Below, piece by piece: positions 9,121 to 17,757 of a DNA stretch of 64,000 nt. Source of the stretch: Solimonas flava DSM 18980 (GTDB lineage Bacteria > Pseudomonadota > Gammaproteobacteria > Nevskiales > Nevskiaceae). The notes beneath the pieces were generated by a model. The model had not been told where the DNA came from. It ran no database searches and was given only the letters and a program-made list of their open reading frames with translations. Location: positions 62,001-126,000 of the forward strand of contig NZ_AUFV01000009.1 in assembly GCF_000426685.1 (NCBI RefSeq), in the 5' to 3' direction. Position 1 is the stretch's first letter. Each line of letters opens with the position of its first letter. Made by a program: the position numbers and the translations under genes.

Positions 9121-9525
9121 ATGGCCACGCTGGAAAAAGTCAGCGTCCGCGACTACATGAGCACGCGGCTGATGAGCTTCACCCCCGAGATGGAGGTGAT
9201 GAACGCCGTGCACCAGCTGGTCAAGAGCGGTCACTCCGGCGCGCCCGTGGTCGATGCGCAGGGCACGCTGGTCGGCATGCTGTCGGAGCGCGACTGCCTG
9301 CAGATCGCGATGGTCGCCGCGCAGGACACCTGCGTCGCCGGTCCGGTCAGCCAGTACATGAGCACCAAGGTCGAGACCGTCAGCTCGGACATGAGTCTCG
9401 CGCAGCTGGCCGGCTTGTTCATCAGCAACCGCCACTTCCGCCGCTATCCGGTCGTCGATGGCGGCAAGCTGGTCGGGCAGATCTCGCGTTCCGACGTGCT
9501 GCGCGCGATCAGCCACTGCTGCTGA
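9121..9525 (+). CDS. Stand-alone CBS-domain pair protein
   Basis: 134 residues made of two CBS modules (about 8-62 and 75-130), ending each with the usual LVGMLSERD and LVGQISRSDVL strands. Such tandem domains bind adenine nucleotides and act as energy sensors for other proteins. The ATG at 9121 is chosen because GAGGAGAG lies just upstream; a longer in-frame extension back to 9046 would overlap the previous gene and adds low-complexity residues. Partner unknown. It is probably cotranscribed with the upstream peptidase gene (71-base gap). Confidence 0.85.
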   Translation: MATLEKVSVRDYMSTRLMSFTPEMEVMNAVHQLVKSGHSGAPVVDAQGTLVGMLSERDCLQIAMVAAQDTCVAGPVSQYMSTKVETVSSDMSLAQLAGLFISNRHFRRYPVVDGGKLVGQISRSDVLRAISHCC

Positions 9526-9540
9526 AGCGGCGCGCGGCGC

Positions 9541-10029
9541 TCAGGGCGTGCAGGGCCCCAGGTAGCGGCCGTCGATCTTCTGCGTCATCTTGATCGGCGC
9601 GCCGCTGCGGTCCTTGCCGGTGACGTGGGTCGTCGAGGTCATCGTCCCGCCGCTGTAGGTCGCGGTGCCGGTCGCATTCATCTTGCCGTGCGGCGAATCG
9701 CAGACCGACGTCCACTCGACGGTGTTGCCGCGGCGATCCATGCGCGTGATCTTGCAGTGCTCGCCGCTCTGCTCGTTGCGCGGCACCAGGTCCGCCCGGG
9801 TCACGCACTGCTCGAAGTTCATCGTCATGCCGCCGACGCCCATCTGCGGCAGCGCCATCCCCGGCGGCAGCTTCGAGGCGTCGACCTTCGGCATGGCCGG
9901 CATGGCCGGCATGTTCGGCATTTCCATGGTCATGGTGTAGGTCCAGCGGCCCTCGCGAATGCCCTCGGCCTGCGCGCCGAAAGTAACGGTCAGCAACAGC
10001 CCGGCCAGCGCCGGCACGATCGTCTTCAT
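9541..10029 (-). CDS. Exported DUF3617-family protein with a Met/Pro-rich segment
   Basis: 162 residues with a Sec signal peptide (MKTIVPALAGLLLTVTFG, cleavage near AQA-EG). The mature part starts with EGRWTYTMTMEM, the DUF3617 opening, and has the family cysteines near FEQCV, EHCKI and VCDSPHG. Between residues about 36 and 66 there is an unusual run of methionines and prolines (MPNMPAMPAMPK, then further GM repeats), a composition seen in copper-binding periplasmic proteins. Function of DUF3617 proteins is unknown. It converges with the CBS gene, leaving 15 bases. Confidence 0.8.
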   Translation of the reverse strand: MKTIVPALAGLLLTVTFGAQAEGIREGRWTYTMTMEMPNMPAMPAMPKVDASKLPPGMALPQMGVGGMTMNFEQCVTRADLVPRNEQSGEHCKITRMDRRGNTVEWTSVCDSPHGKMNATGTATYSGGTMTSTTHVTGKDRSGAPIKMTQKIDGRYLGPCTP

Positions 10030-10052
10030 GGTCGGGTTCCCCGGTGCGAGGC

Positions 10053-10304
10053 TTACTTGAACAGCTTGTCGAAAACCTTGTCGAGCGCCTTGTCGACGGC
10101 CTCGTCGGTCTTTTGGTCGACTTTGTTGTCGACGCGCTGGGTGACGCGGTCGGTCTGACGCTCGACCTTGCCGCCGGCGTAGTCGCCGGCCGCGTCAGCG
10201 GCCTGGTGGCCGGCGTCGTCCGTCTCGCCGGCGGGCGGTTCGGCGGCGAGCGCGCTGCCGAACAGCAGCGCAGCGGTCACGGCGAGATAGGCAGAGTGGT
10301 TCAT
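10053..10304 (-). CDS. Small exported hypothetical protein, 83 aa
   Basis: Starts MNHSAYLAVTAALLFGSALA, a good Sec signal peptide with cleavage near ALA-AE. The mature part is highly charged, and its last 40 residues repeat an Asp/Lys/Val pattern (VDNKVDQKTDEAVDKALDKV) that would form one amphipathic helix. The ATG at 10304 is used because it gives the signal peptide; the same frame extended upstream has no support. It has 23 bases to the DUF3617 gene and is probably cotranscribed. Function unknown. Confidence 0.7.
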   Translation of the reverse strand: MNHSAYLAVTAALLFGSALAAEPPAGETDDAGHQAADAAGDYAGGKVERQTDRVTQRVDNKVDQKTDEAVDKALDKVFDKLFK

Positions 10305-10451
10305 GGGTCCCCCCCGGAAAATGGCGTGGTGCAAGACAGCGCATGGTCGAAGAATCGCCGATCGCCAACCGAGACCTGGGTAGCAACGCGGCGGCGGGTT
10401 CGTGCGCCAGTCCACACCCGGCCGGCAACGCGCCGCGCCGCTGCGGGCAAC

Positions 10452-10487
10452 AAAAAAGGGCTCTCTCGGGGGGGGATGAGAGAGCCC
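10452..10487 (-). terminator. Rho-independent terminator for the minus-strand gene at 10535-11008
   Basis: A perfect 10-bp stem, GGGCTCTCTC (10458-10467) with GAGAGAGCCC (10478-10487), is followed on the minus strand by six T (10452-10457). It sits about 48 bases past the stop codon of the Ala-rich exported protein. Confidence 0.9.
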
Positions 10488-10534
10488 TCGGGGCGCCCTG
10501 CGGGGGGATGCAGGGCTGGGGGGACTGGTACGGC

Positions 10535-11008
10535 CTATGGCTTCTGCAGCTTGGCCTCGGCCTGCGCGTCGACGGCGCCCTGGCTGTGCAGCGCGCCAGT
10601 GGCCGAGGCGTTGACGGCGCCCAGGGCGTCGCTGGCGAGGCCCTGGGTCTGGCCGATCGTGGCCTGGGTCTTGGCTTTGGCGTGCTGCGATGCCTCGTGC
10701 GCGGTCTTGTGCGCCTGATGGCGGGTGGCCTTGGCCTGGTCGGCGGCCGCGCTCTTCGCGGCTTCGGTGTGCGCCTGGACGCCGGCCTTGGCGTCAGCGG
10801 CGTCGCTGCGCGCCTCGTCCTTCAGCGCCCGGGCCTGCGCCTGCACGTCGGCGCCCGTCGTGTTCGCCCCGGCTTCGACGCCGGCGCCGGCATTGACGCC
10901 GAGCGCGTCGACGCCCAGCTTGACGGCGGTCTTGCCTTCGGCCGCCTGCGCCTGGACGGCGAGGGACAGCAGGGCTGCGGCCGCGGCGACGGAAATGATC
11001 TTGTTCAT
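10535..11008 (-). CDS. Exported Ala/Lys/Gln-rich helical protein (LEA-like)
   Basis: 157 residues starting MNKIISVAAAAALLSLAVQAQA, a Sec signal peptide. The mature protein is very rich in Ala with regularly spaced Lys, Asp, His and Gln (DQAKATRHQAHKTAHEASQH), as in hydrophilic desiccation or LEA-like proteins and in periplasmic coiled coils. No enzyme motif. A strong terminator follows it, so it is likely a single-gene transcript. Function unknown. Confidence 0.75.
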   Translation of the reverse strand: MNKIISVAAAAALLSLAVQAQAAEGKTAVKLGVDALGVNAGAGVEAGANTTGADVQAQARALKDEARSDAADAKAGVQAHTEAAKSAAADQAKATRHQAHKTAHEASQHAKAKTQATIGQTQGLASDALGAVNASATGALHSQGAVDAQAEAKLQKP

Positions 11009-11097
11009 GCAGCGCTTCCCCTGATGGTTCTTGCGGCCGGATTCCGACCGTGGAAGCAGACTACGAGGCCGCGCTGAATTGCAGATGAACGCTCGCC

Positions 11098-12987
11098 TCA
11101 GGCTTGGCGGCGCAGCCGTCCGGTCTTCTTGAGGTGGATCAGCAGCAGCGAGACCGCGGCCGGCGTGACACCGGAAATGCGGCCGGCCTGCGCGACCGTC
11201 TCCGGGCGATGCTCGACGAGCTTGGCGCGGACTTCGTTGGAGAGGCCGATGACGCTGTGATAGTCGAGGTCGTGCGGCAGCGGCGCCGCCTCGTAGCGCT
11301 GCACGCGCTCGATCTCCAGTTGCTGGCGATCGATGTAGCCGGCGTACTTGGCCTGGATTTCGACCTGCTCGGCGACCCGGGCGTCGATGTCGGCCGGCGC
11401 CAGCCCCTGTGCCTGCAGGAAGGCATAGTCGCCTTCGGGCCGGCGCAGCAGGTCGGTGGCGGACAGGCCGCTGTCGCTGGGCGCAGGCCCGAAGCGCTCG
11501 ACCAGCGCCGCCTGTGCCAGCTGCGCCGGCTTCAGCCACAGCGCGTCGAGCCGCGCCCGCTCGCGCTCGATCGCCTCGCGCTTGCGCGCGAAAGCGTCCC
11601 AGCGCGCGTCGTCGACGATGCCCAGTTTGCGGCCGAGCGGCGTCAGCCGCAGGTCGGCGTTGTCCTCGCGCAGTAGCAGGCGGTGTTCGGCGCGCGAGGT
11701 GAACATGCGATACGGCTCGTTGGTGCCGCGCGTGATGAGGTCGTCGACGAGCACACCGATATAGGCCTCGTGCCGTTGCGGCGTCCACGGATCAAAGCCC
11801 TGCACCTGCCGCGCGGCATTGATGCCGGCGAGCAGGCCCTGCGCGGCGGCTTCCTCGTAGCCGGTCGTGCCATTGATCTGGCCCGCGAAATACAGGCCGG
11901 CGATGACCTTGGTTTCCAGCGAGCGCTTCAGGTCGCGCGGATCGAAGTAGTCGTACTCGATCGCGTAGCCCGGCCGCGTGATGCGCGCCTGTTCGAGGCC
12001 GCGGATCGTGCGCACGAAGCGCTCCTGGATGTCGTACGGCAGCGAGGTCGAGATGCCGTTCGGATAGATCTCGCGCGTGTTCAGGCCTTCCGGCTCGAGG
12101 AAGATCTGGTGGCTGTCCTTGTCCTTGAAGCGGTTGACCTTGTCCTCGACGCTCGGACAGTAGCGCGGGCCGACGCCCTCGATGACGCCGGTGAACATCG
12201 GCGAGCGGTCGAAGCCGCTGCGGATGATCTCGTGGGTCTCGGCATTGGTGTGCGTCAGATGGCAGGGCACCTGACGCGGATGCTCGGCGCGCGAACCGAG
12301 GAACGAGAACACCGGCGTCGGTTCGTCACCGGGCTGCGGCGTCAGCAGCTCCCAGGCGATCGTGCGGCCGTCGAGACGCGGCGGCGTGCCGGTCTTCAGG
12401 CGGCCGACGCGCGGATGCAGTTCGCGCAGGCGCGCGGCGAGCGGATTGCTCGGCGGATCGCCGGCGCGCCCGCCCTGGTAGTTCGCCAGGCCGACGTGGA
12501 TGCGTCCCGCCAGGAAGGTGCCGGTGGTCAGCACCACGGCCGGCGCGTAGAACTTCAGACCGAGCCGCGTGACGACGCCGCGCACGGCGCCACCCTCGAC
12601 GATCAGATCCTCGACTTCCTGCTGGAACAGCGTGAGATTCGGCTGGTTCTCCAGCGCCTCGCGCACCGCCCACTTGTAGAGCATGCGATCGGCCTGCGCG
12701 CGCGTCGCGCGCACCGCCGGGCCCTTCGAGGCGTTGAGGATGCGGAACTGGATGCCGGCGCGATCGGCGGCGCGCGCCATCAGGCCGCCGAGGGCGTCGA
12801 TCTCCTTGACCAGATGGCCCTTGCCGATGCCGCCGATCGCCGGGTTGCAGGACATCTGGCCGAGCGTCTCGATCGACTGCGTGACCAGCAGCGTGCGGCA
12901 ACCCATGCGCGCCGGCGCCAGTGCGGCTTCGGTGCCGGCGTGGCCGCCGCCGATGACGATGACGTCGAAGTGATGCAGGTCCGGCAT
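11098..12987 (-). CDS. mnmG: tRNA uridine-5-carboxymethylaminomethyl modification enzyme, FAD subunit
   Basis: 629 residues, identical in length to E. coli MnmG. With MnmE it installs the cmnm5 group on U34 of several tRNAs. The dinucleotide-binding motif [10 protein letters not shown] is at residues 12-21, and the MnmG signatures [11 protein letters not shown] and [16 protein letters not shown] are intact. In many genomes mnmG lies near the origin beside mnmE, rsmG and parAB; here it is alone, with hypothetical genes on both sides. It is about 3 kb from the parB and DnaA-box array, which is worth noting for the origin hypothesis. Confidence 0.96.
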   Translation of the reverse strand: MPDLHHFDVIVIGGGHAGTEAALAPARMGCRTLLVTQSIETLGQMSCNPAIGGIGKGHLVKEIDALGGLMARAADRAGIQFRILNASKGPAVRATRAQADRMLYKWAVREALENQPNLTLFQQEVEDLIVEGGAVRGVVTRLGLKFYAPAVVLTTGTFLAGRIHVGLANYQGGRAGDPPSNPLAARLRELHPRVGRLKTGTPPRLDGRTIAWELLTPQPGDEPTPVFSFLGSRAEHPRQVPCHLTHTNAETHEIIRSGFDRSPMFTGVIEGVGPRYCPSVEDKVNRFKDKDSHQIFLEPEGLNTREIYPNGISTSLPYDIQERFVRTIRGLEQARITRPGYAIEYDYFDPRDLKRSLETKVIAGLYFAGQINGTTGYEEAAAQGLLAGINAARQVQGFDPWTPQRHEAYIGVLVDDLITRGTNEPYRMFTSRAEHRLLLREDNADLRLTPLGRKLGIVDDARWDAFARKREAIERERARLDALWLKPAQLAQAALVERFGPAPSDSGLSATDLLRRPEGDYAFLQAQGLAPADIDARVAEQVEIQAKYAGYIDRQQLEIERVQRYEAAPLPHDLDYHSVIGLSNEVRAKLVEHRPETVAQAGRISGVTPAAVSLLLIHLKKTGRLRRQA

Positions 12988-13057
12988 GGCAGTGATTCGG
13001 CGGGTTCCGCGGGGGCGCGGATTCTACGCCAAAGCCGGCGGCGCGGCTAAAAAATGC

Positions 13058-13462
13058 TCATGGCAGCGGTGCCAGATCCGGCTCGACGAAATCCTGGCGG
13101 GCGTCGGCGCGGTCGAGCCGCTGCGCCGAGTAGTGTCGTGCGACGAGGCTGCGCGCATCGCCGAACAGCTCGGGATGGGCGGCGGCGAAGGTTTCCCAGT
13201 CGGCCTGCGGCATCTGCCGGCGGCGGGTCTCGATCAGGCGCAGCAGGGCGATCGTCAGCGTGTGGTGGTACTTGGCTTCGGCGCCGAGCGCCGCGACGTA
13301 GCCGCGCAGCAGGGCGACGAAGCGCCGCTCGGCCGCGTCGCGATCGGCGGCCTGCTGCAGGCATTGCCAGGCGGCCTCGACGTGACGGGCATGGCCGAAT
13401 GCTGCCGGCGGCAGCGAGCCGTCGGCCAGCTGATCCAGCAGGCCGCGGTTGCCGGCCGACAT
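13058..13462 (-). CDS. Conserved hypothetical protein, 134 aa
   Basis: A soluble, helical protein with the pattern FGHARHVEAAW near residue 22, a KYHHTLTIALL stretch near 64 and a C-terminus ending FVEPDLAPLP. I recall this pattern from an uncharacterised family spread across bacteria, but I cannot assign a function. It lies three bases downstream of the Mpo1-like gene, so they are probably cotranscribed. Confidence 0.72.
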   Translation of the reverse strand: MSAGNRGLLDQLADGSLPPAAFGHARHVEAAWQCLQQAADRDAAERRFVALLRGYVAALGAEAKYHHTLTIALLRLIETRRRQMPQADWETFAAAHPELFGDARSLVARHYSAQRLDRADARQDFVEPDLAPLP

Positions 13463-13465
13463 TGC

Positions 13466-13774
13466 TCAGAACGCCAGGCGCCCGCTCAGCATCTCCCACC
13501 ACATGCGCCAGTCGCCCATGAACGAGTAGAACGGATGCTTGAAGGTGGCCGGCCGGTTTTTCTCGAAGAAGAAATGGCCGACCCAGGCGAAGCCGTAGCC
13601 GAGCAGCAGCGCCAGCGGCAGATACCACCACAGGCCCTTGATCGCCGCGAACAGCACGCAGGCCAGCGCCAGACTGCTGCCGGTGAAGTGCAGGCGCCGG
13701 GCGGTCTGGTTCGAGTGCTCGGTCAGATAGAACGCGTAGAAATCGGAGAACGTCTTGTACTGCGCGGCAGCCAT
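13466..13774 (-). CDS. Mpo1-like (DUF962) membrane protein
   Basis: 102 residues. An N-terminal H-S-N-Q..RRLHFTGS motif, two hydrophobic segments (about 36-50 and 52-64), then WVGHFFFEKNRPATFKHP and a final DWRMWWEM stretch are characteristic of the DUF962 family. Yeast Mpo1 in this family is an iron-dependent dioxygenase acting in 2-hydroxy fatty acid alpha-oxidation, and the conserved histidines are present here. The bacterial role is not established. It diverges from the RimK cluster. Confidence 0.83.
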   Translation of the reverse strand: MAAAQYKTFSDFYAFYLTEHSNQTARRLHFTGSSLALACVLFAAIKGLWWYLPLALLLGYGFAWVGHFFFEKNRPATFKHPFYSFMGDWRMWWEMLSGRLAF

Positions 13775-13878
13775 GTCCCACCCCCGTGACGAGAGTCCGA
13801 GTATAGGCGGCCCGTGTGACGCCGCGCAGCCACGGCTTCGCCGCTATGCTTGTCGGACGACGACGATACGGAGTGTTC

Positions 13879-14331
13879 GTGAGGCGACGCGACGATGAAC
13901 CCCTGCGGGAGCTCGGCTGGCGGGAGTGGCTCGCGTTGCCGGATCTCGGCGTCACGCGGATCAAGGCCAAGGTCGATACCGGCGCGCGCTCCTCGGCGCT
14001 GTACGCCTCGGCGATCGAGGCCTTGCCGGAAGGGCGCGTGCGTTTCGTGCTGCGACCGCTGCAGAACTCCGGCCGCGAGCAGTGGTGCGAGGCGGAGCTG
14101 ATCGACCGCCGCTGGGTGACCGATTCCGGCGGCCATCGCGAGCTGCGGCCGTTCATCCGGACCACCGCCGTGCTCGGGCCGGAGCGCTGGCCGATCGAGA
14201 TCTCGCTGTCGGCGCGCGACAGCATGCGCTTTCGCATGCTGCTCGGCCGCACCGCGCTCGCCGGGCGCTTCACGGTCGATCCGGCGGCCAGTTACGTGCA
14301 GGGCCGCCGCACCGCGAAGGAGTGCGCATGA
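13879..14331 (+). CDS. Retropepsin-like aspartic peptidase of the RimK-associated 'ATP-dependent zinc protease' family
   Basis: 150 residues from the GTG at 13879, preferred because GGAG stands five bases upstream; GTG 13816 and ATG 13846 are alternatives that add a divergent leader. The active-site motif [11 protein letters not shown] has Asp33 and is followed by the usual [10 protein letters not shown] and GRTAL..FTVDP strands. Such proteins are encoded next to RimK-type ligases in many proteobacteria and are thought to trim or process the ligated product. Its stop overlaps the rimK ATG (ATGA, 14328-14331). Confidence 0.85.
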   Translation: MRRRDDEPLRELGWREWLALPDLGVTRIKAKVDTGARSSALYASAIEALPEGRVRFVLRPLQNSGREQWCEAELIDRRWVTDSGGHRELRPFIRTTAVLGPERWPIEISLSARDSMRFRMLLGRTALAGRFTVDPAASYVQGRRTAKECA

Positions 14332-15233
14332 AAATCGCCCTGCTGTCGCGCAACCGGCGTCTGTATTCGACGCGGCGTCTGATCGAGGCGGCCGAGGCGC
14401 GCGGCCACAAGGTCCAGGTCATCGACGTGCTGCGCTGCTACATGAACATCCAGCCGGGGCGGCCGGAGATCTGGTATCGCGGCCGGCGGCTCGAGGGCTT
14501 CGACGCGGTGATTCCGCGCATCGGCGCGTCGGTGACGTTCTACGGCACGGCGGTCGTGCGCCAGTTCGAGATGCAGGGCGTCTACACGCTCAACGAGTCG
14601 GTCGCGATCACGCGCGCCCGCGACAAGCTGCGCGCGCTGCAGCTGCTGGCGCGCAAGGGCGTCGGCCTGCCGCGGACCGGCTTCGCCCATGCGCCGGACG
14701 ACACCGAGGGGCTGATGAAGCTGGTCGGCGGCGCGCCGATGGTCATCAAGCTGATCGAGGGTACGCAGGGGCAGGGCGTGGTGCTGGCCGAGACCGGCAA
14801 CGCCGCCGCCTCGGTGATCGAGGCCTTTCGCGGCCTCGACGCCTACTTCCTGGTCCAGGAATTCGTCCAAGAGGCCAAGGGCAGCGACATTCGCTGCTTC
14901 GTCGTCGGCGGCGAAGTGATCGCGGCGATGCAGCGCACCGCCTGCGCCGGCGAGTTCCGCTCGAACCTGCATCGCGGCGGCAGCGCGGCGCCGGTCGAGA
15001 TCAGCGCCGCCGAGCGGCGCACGGCGCTGCGCGCGGCCAAGATCATGGGGCTCAACGTCGCCGGCGTCGATCTGCTGCGCTCGAAGTCCGGGCCGATGGT
15101 GATGGAAGTGAATTCCTCGCCGGGGCTGGAGGGCATCGAGGCGGCGTCCGGCGTCGACATCGCCGACGCCATCATCCGCCTGGTCGAGGCGCGTGCCCGG
15201 CCCGGCAGGACGGGCACGCAGGGACGCGGCTGA
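14328..15233 (+). CDS. rimK: RimK-family ATP-grasp alpha-L-glutamate ligase
   Basis: 301 residues, the length of E. coli RimK, which adds glutamates to the C-terminus of ribosomal protein S6. The ATP-grasp parts are visible: [15 protein letters not shown] (loop over ATP), [19 protein letters not shown], and [14 protein letters not shown] with the metal-binding Glu and Asn. It is translationally coupled to the upstream peptidase gene and followed 79 bases later by a deacylase, so the three form a modification and removal module. Whether S6 or a small peptide is the substrate cannot be told from the sequence. Confidence 0.93.
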   Translation: MKIALLSRNRRLYSTRRLIEAAEARGHKVQVIDVLRCYMNIQPGRPEIWYRGRRLEGFDAVIPRIGASVTFYGTAVVRQFEMQGVYTLNESVAITRARDKLRALQLLARKGVGLPRTGFAHAPDDTEGLMKLVGGAPMVIKLIEGTQGQGVVLAETGNAAASVIEAFRGLDAYFLVQEFVQEAKGSDIRCFVVGGEVIAAMQRTACAGEFRSNLHRGGSAAPVEISAAERRTALRAAKIMGLNVAGVDLLRSKSGPMVMEVNSSPGLEGIEAASGVDIADAIIRLVEARARPGRTGTQGRG

Positions 15234-15297
15234 TGGCTGGCGCCGGCTGCCGTCGCCGGGCGCGGACGGGTAGGGCGCGTGGCGGCCGCTGCGTCTC

Positions 15298-15303
15298 TAT
15301 AAA
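15298..15303 (+). promoter_or_regulatory. Candidate -10 element before the RimK-linked deacylase
   Basis: TATAAA occurs nine bases before the ATG at 15313, in otherwise GC-rich DNA. AAAAGG, partly overlapping it, could serve as a ribosome site, so the two readings compete. No good -35 is seen. Confidence 0.3.
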
Positions 15304-15312
15304 AGGTGTGGC

Positions 15313-16380
15313 ATGGCGATAAAAAAGCAGCGTCGCGCCGGCGACGGCTTCGAACTGGGCGGGCAGCAGATCGCGCCCGGCGAGGCGCGCGTCGTCGAGC
15401 TGCCGGTTGCCAACCTCTACACGCACACGCCGGTGACCTTGCCGGTGCGCGTGCTGCGCGGCCGCGAACCGGGGCCGACGCTGTTCGTCAGCGCCGCCCT
15501 GCACGGCGACGAGATTATCGGCGTCGAGATCATTCGCCGCCTGCTGCTGCAGCGCGCGCTCAAGCGTCTGCGCGGCACGCTGCTGGCGGTGCCGGTCGTC
15601 AACACTCTGGCTTTTCTGCACCAGTCGCGCTACCTGCCGGATCGCCGCGATCTCAACCGCAGCTTCCCGGGCAGCGAGAAGGGCTCGCTGGCGGCGCGGC
15701 TCGCGCACCTGTTTCTGAAAGAGATCGTCGGCCGCGCGCAGTACGGGGTCGACCTGCACACCGGCGCGATTCACCGCCCGAACCTGCCGCATATCCGCGG
15801 CGACCTCGGCAATCCGGAGGTCCTGCGTCTGGCGCAGGCTTTCGGCGTGCCGCTGGTGCTGAACTCGCCGCCGACCGCCGGCACGCTGCGCCAGTACACG
15901 ACCGAGCGCGGCATTCCGGTGCTGTTGTACGAGGCCGGCGAGGCGCTGCGCTTCGACGAGCTGGCGATCCGCGTCGGCGTGCGCGGCCTGCTCAACGTGC
16001 TCAAGGCGCTGGATATGCTGCCGGCCGACGGCCGTCCGGACCGCATGCCGGAGCCGGTCGTCGCGCGCGCCAGCAGCTGGGTGCGGGCGCCGGCGAGCGG
16101 CGTGTTGCGCGCCCAGGTCGCGCTCGGCGAGGAGGTGCGCAAGGGTCAGGTGCTCGGCATGATCGGCGATCCGCTCGGCAGCAGCGAGGCGACGGTGCTG
16201 GCCACGGCGCACGGCGTGGTCGTCGGCCGCGCGGCACTGCCGCTGGTCTACGAAGGCGACGCCCTGTTCCATCTGGCGCGTTTCGACGCGCCGGAAACCG
16301 CCGCCGGCGTCGCGCGCAACATTCGCAACGCGCGGCGTGTACTCAAACGCAGCCGGCGCAACCAGCCGCGCGTGGTCTGA
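15313..16380 (+). CDS. Succinylglutamate desuccinylase / aspartoacylase family metallohydrolase
   Basis: 355 residues of the M14-like AstE/AspA family, which removes acyl groups from amino acids. Zinc ligands are His64 and Glu67 in AALHGDEIIG and His149 in VDLHTG; RRDLNRSFPG (111-120) is the substrate arginine loop. A C-terminal beta-barrel (about 250-330) resembles a lipoyl or biotinyl fold, with SGVLRAQVALGEEVRKGQVLG. It belongs to the same cluster as the aspartic peptidase and RimK and is the likely amino-acid-releasing partner. Confidence 0.88.
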   Translation: MAIKKQRRAGDGFELGGQQIAPGEARVVELPVANLYTHTPVTLPVRVLRGREPGPTLFVSAALHGDEIIGVEIIRRLLLQRALKRLRGTLLAVPVVNTLAFLHQSRYLPDRRDLNRSFPGSEKGSLAARLAHLFLKEIVGRAQYGVDLHTGAIHRPNLPHIRGDLGNPEVLRLAQAFGVPLVLNSPPTAGTLRQYTTERGIPVLLYEAGEALRFDELAIRVGVRGLLNVLKALDMLPADGRPDRMPEPVVARASSWVRAPASGVLRAQVALGEEVRKGQVLGMIGDPLGSSEATVLATAHGVVVGRAALPLVYEGDALFHLARFDAPETAAGVARNIRNARRVLKRSRRNQPRVV

Positions 16381-16473
16381 TACCGGGGCGGCGGGAGGGC
16401 AATCTGCCCCCAGTCAATTCGAAGCGTTTCCCCATCTGGCTGCAAAAACGTTGTACAGAGCGCCGGATGACGT

Positions 16474-16504
16474 CGTTCAAGCCGTTGATTTCGGCTTACG
16501 AACG
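16474..16504. repeat. Imperfect hairpin upstream of nuoA
   Basis: CGTTCAAGCCG (16474-16484) can pair with CGGCTTACGAACG (16492-16504) with a two-base bulge and a seven-base loop. There is no T run, so it may be a leader structure or an operator rather than a terminator. A TATACA at 16527-16532 follows but lacks a well-placed -35, so the nuo promoter is not fixed. Confidence 0.4.
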
Positions 16505-16608
16505 GTCGGAATTGTGCGGCCAGTCATATACAATTCCGCCACTTTACGCGGGCGCAACCCGGCAATGACGCCGCTGCGCCCATCCGGATGGCACTCAAGA
16601 GGCTTGCG

Positions 16609-17046
16609 ATGGCTCCCATCAGCGCGTGGTCCGCTCAAACCTGGGCCCTGATCGTCTACGTGGTCGCGGTCATCGGTCTGGTGGCGCTGATGCTGGGGCT
16701 GTCCTGGGTGCTGGGCGGACGCGACTGGGGCCGCGCCAAGAACGAACCGTTCGAGTCCGGCGTGCTCGGCCAGGGCGGCGCACGCCTGCGTCTGTCGGCC
16801 AAGTTCTATCTGGTCGCGATGTTCTTCGTGATCTTCGACGTCGAAGCCTTGTTCCTCTATGCCTGGGCCGTTTCCCTCAAGGAAGCCGGCTGGGCCGGTT
16901 TCGTCGAGGCCTTCATTTTCATCTTCATCCTGACCGCCAGCCTCGTCTATTTGTGGAAGATCGGCGCGCTCGAATGGGCGCCGGCCTCCCGCGCGAAACT
17001 GGCCCAGGAACGGCAGGCCCAGCGGCCGACGCCACCCTCGCGCTGA
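16609..17046 (+). CDS. nuoA: NADH-quinone oxidoreductase subunit A
   Basis: First gene of the complex I operon. 145 residues with three transmembrane helices. The motifs NEPFESGV and [19 protein letters not shown], with the acidic residues of the proton path, are intact. The ATG at 16609 is preferred over 16588 because AAGAGG lies six bases upstream. It anchors the junction between the peripheral and membrane arms. Confidence 0.95.
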   Translation: MAPISAWSAQTWALIVYVVAVIGLVALMLGLSWVLGGRDWGRAKNEPFESGVLGQGGARLRLSAKFYLVAMFFVIFDVEALFLYAWAVSLKEAGWAGFVEAFIFIFILTASLVYLWKIGALEWAPASRAKLAQERQAQRPTPPSR

Positions 17047-17079
17047 CCCAAGCCGCCAGCCTACGCAGAGCAAGCAGCC

Positions 17080-17748
17080 ATGGAATACACACTCACGCGA
17101 ATCGACCCGAACGCGCAGCGCTACCCGATGCAGGAGCGCGAGAAGGTGCGCGATCCGCTCGAGGAGCAGGTCCAGAAGAACGTCTTTCTGGGCACCCTGG
17201 AAGGCGCGCTGCACGGCGTCGTCAACTGGGGCCGCAAGAACTCGATCTGGCCGTACAACTTCGGCCTGTCGTGCTGCTACGTCGAGATGGCGACCGCCTT
17301 CACGCCGACCCACGATCTGGCGCGCTTCGGCGCCGAAGTCATCCGCGCCTCGCCGCGCCAGGCCGACCTGATGGTCATCGCCGGCACCTGCTTCATGAAG
17401 ATGGCGCCGGTCGTGCAGCGTCTGTACGAGCAGATGCTGGAGCCGAAGTGGGTCATCAGCATGGGCTCCTGCGCCAATTCCGGCGGCATGTATGACATCT
17501 ATTCGGTCGTGCAGGGCGTCGACAAGTTCCTGCCGGTCGACGTCTACATCCCCGGCTGCCCGCCGCGTCCCGAGGCCTTCCTGCAGGCGCTGAACCTGCT
17601 GCAGGACTCGATCGGCAAGGAGCGCCGCCCGCTGTCGTGGGTGGTCGGCGACCAGGGCGTCTACAAGGCGGAGTTCCCGTCGCGGCGCGAGACGCTGCGC
17701 CCGGAGCGCAGCGCGCAGACGACGCTGCGCACGCCGGACCAGGTCTGA
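17080..17748 (+). CDS. nuoB: NADH-quinone oxidoreductase subunit B (cluster N2)
   Basis: 222 residues. Holds the terminal 4Fe-4S cluster N2 that reduces quinone. The ligands are the adjacent Cys65-Cys66 in GLSCCYVEM, Cys131 in [12 protein letters not shown] and Cys160 in IPGCPPRPE. The C-terminal 30 residues are a charged extension typical of gammaproteobacterial NuoB. Ten bases separate it from nuoCD. Confidence 0.96.
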   Translation: MEYTLTRIDPNAQRYPMQEREKVRDPLEEQVQKNVFLGTLEGALHGVVNWGRKNSIWPYNFGLSCCYVEMATAFTPTHDLARFGAEVIRASPRQADLMVIAGTCFMKMAPVVQRLYEQMLEPKWVISMGSCANSGGMYDIYSVVQGVDKFLPVDVYIPGCPPRPEAFLQALNLLQDSIGKERRPLSWVVGDQGVYKAEFPSRRETLRPERSAQTTLRTPDQV

Positions 17749-17757
17749 GGAAGGGCG

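Noticed and set aside
16527-16532. TATACA as the nuo promoter -10
   Set aside because: No acceptable -35 at 16-18 bases; kept only as a remark within the hairpin entry.
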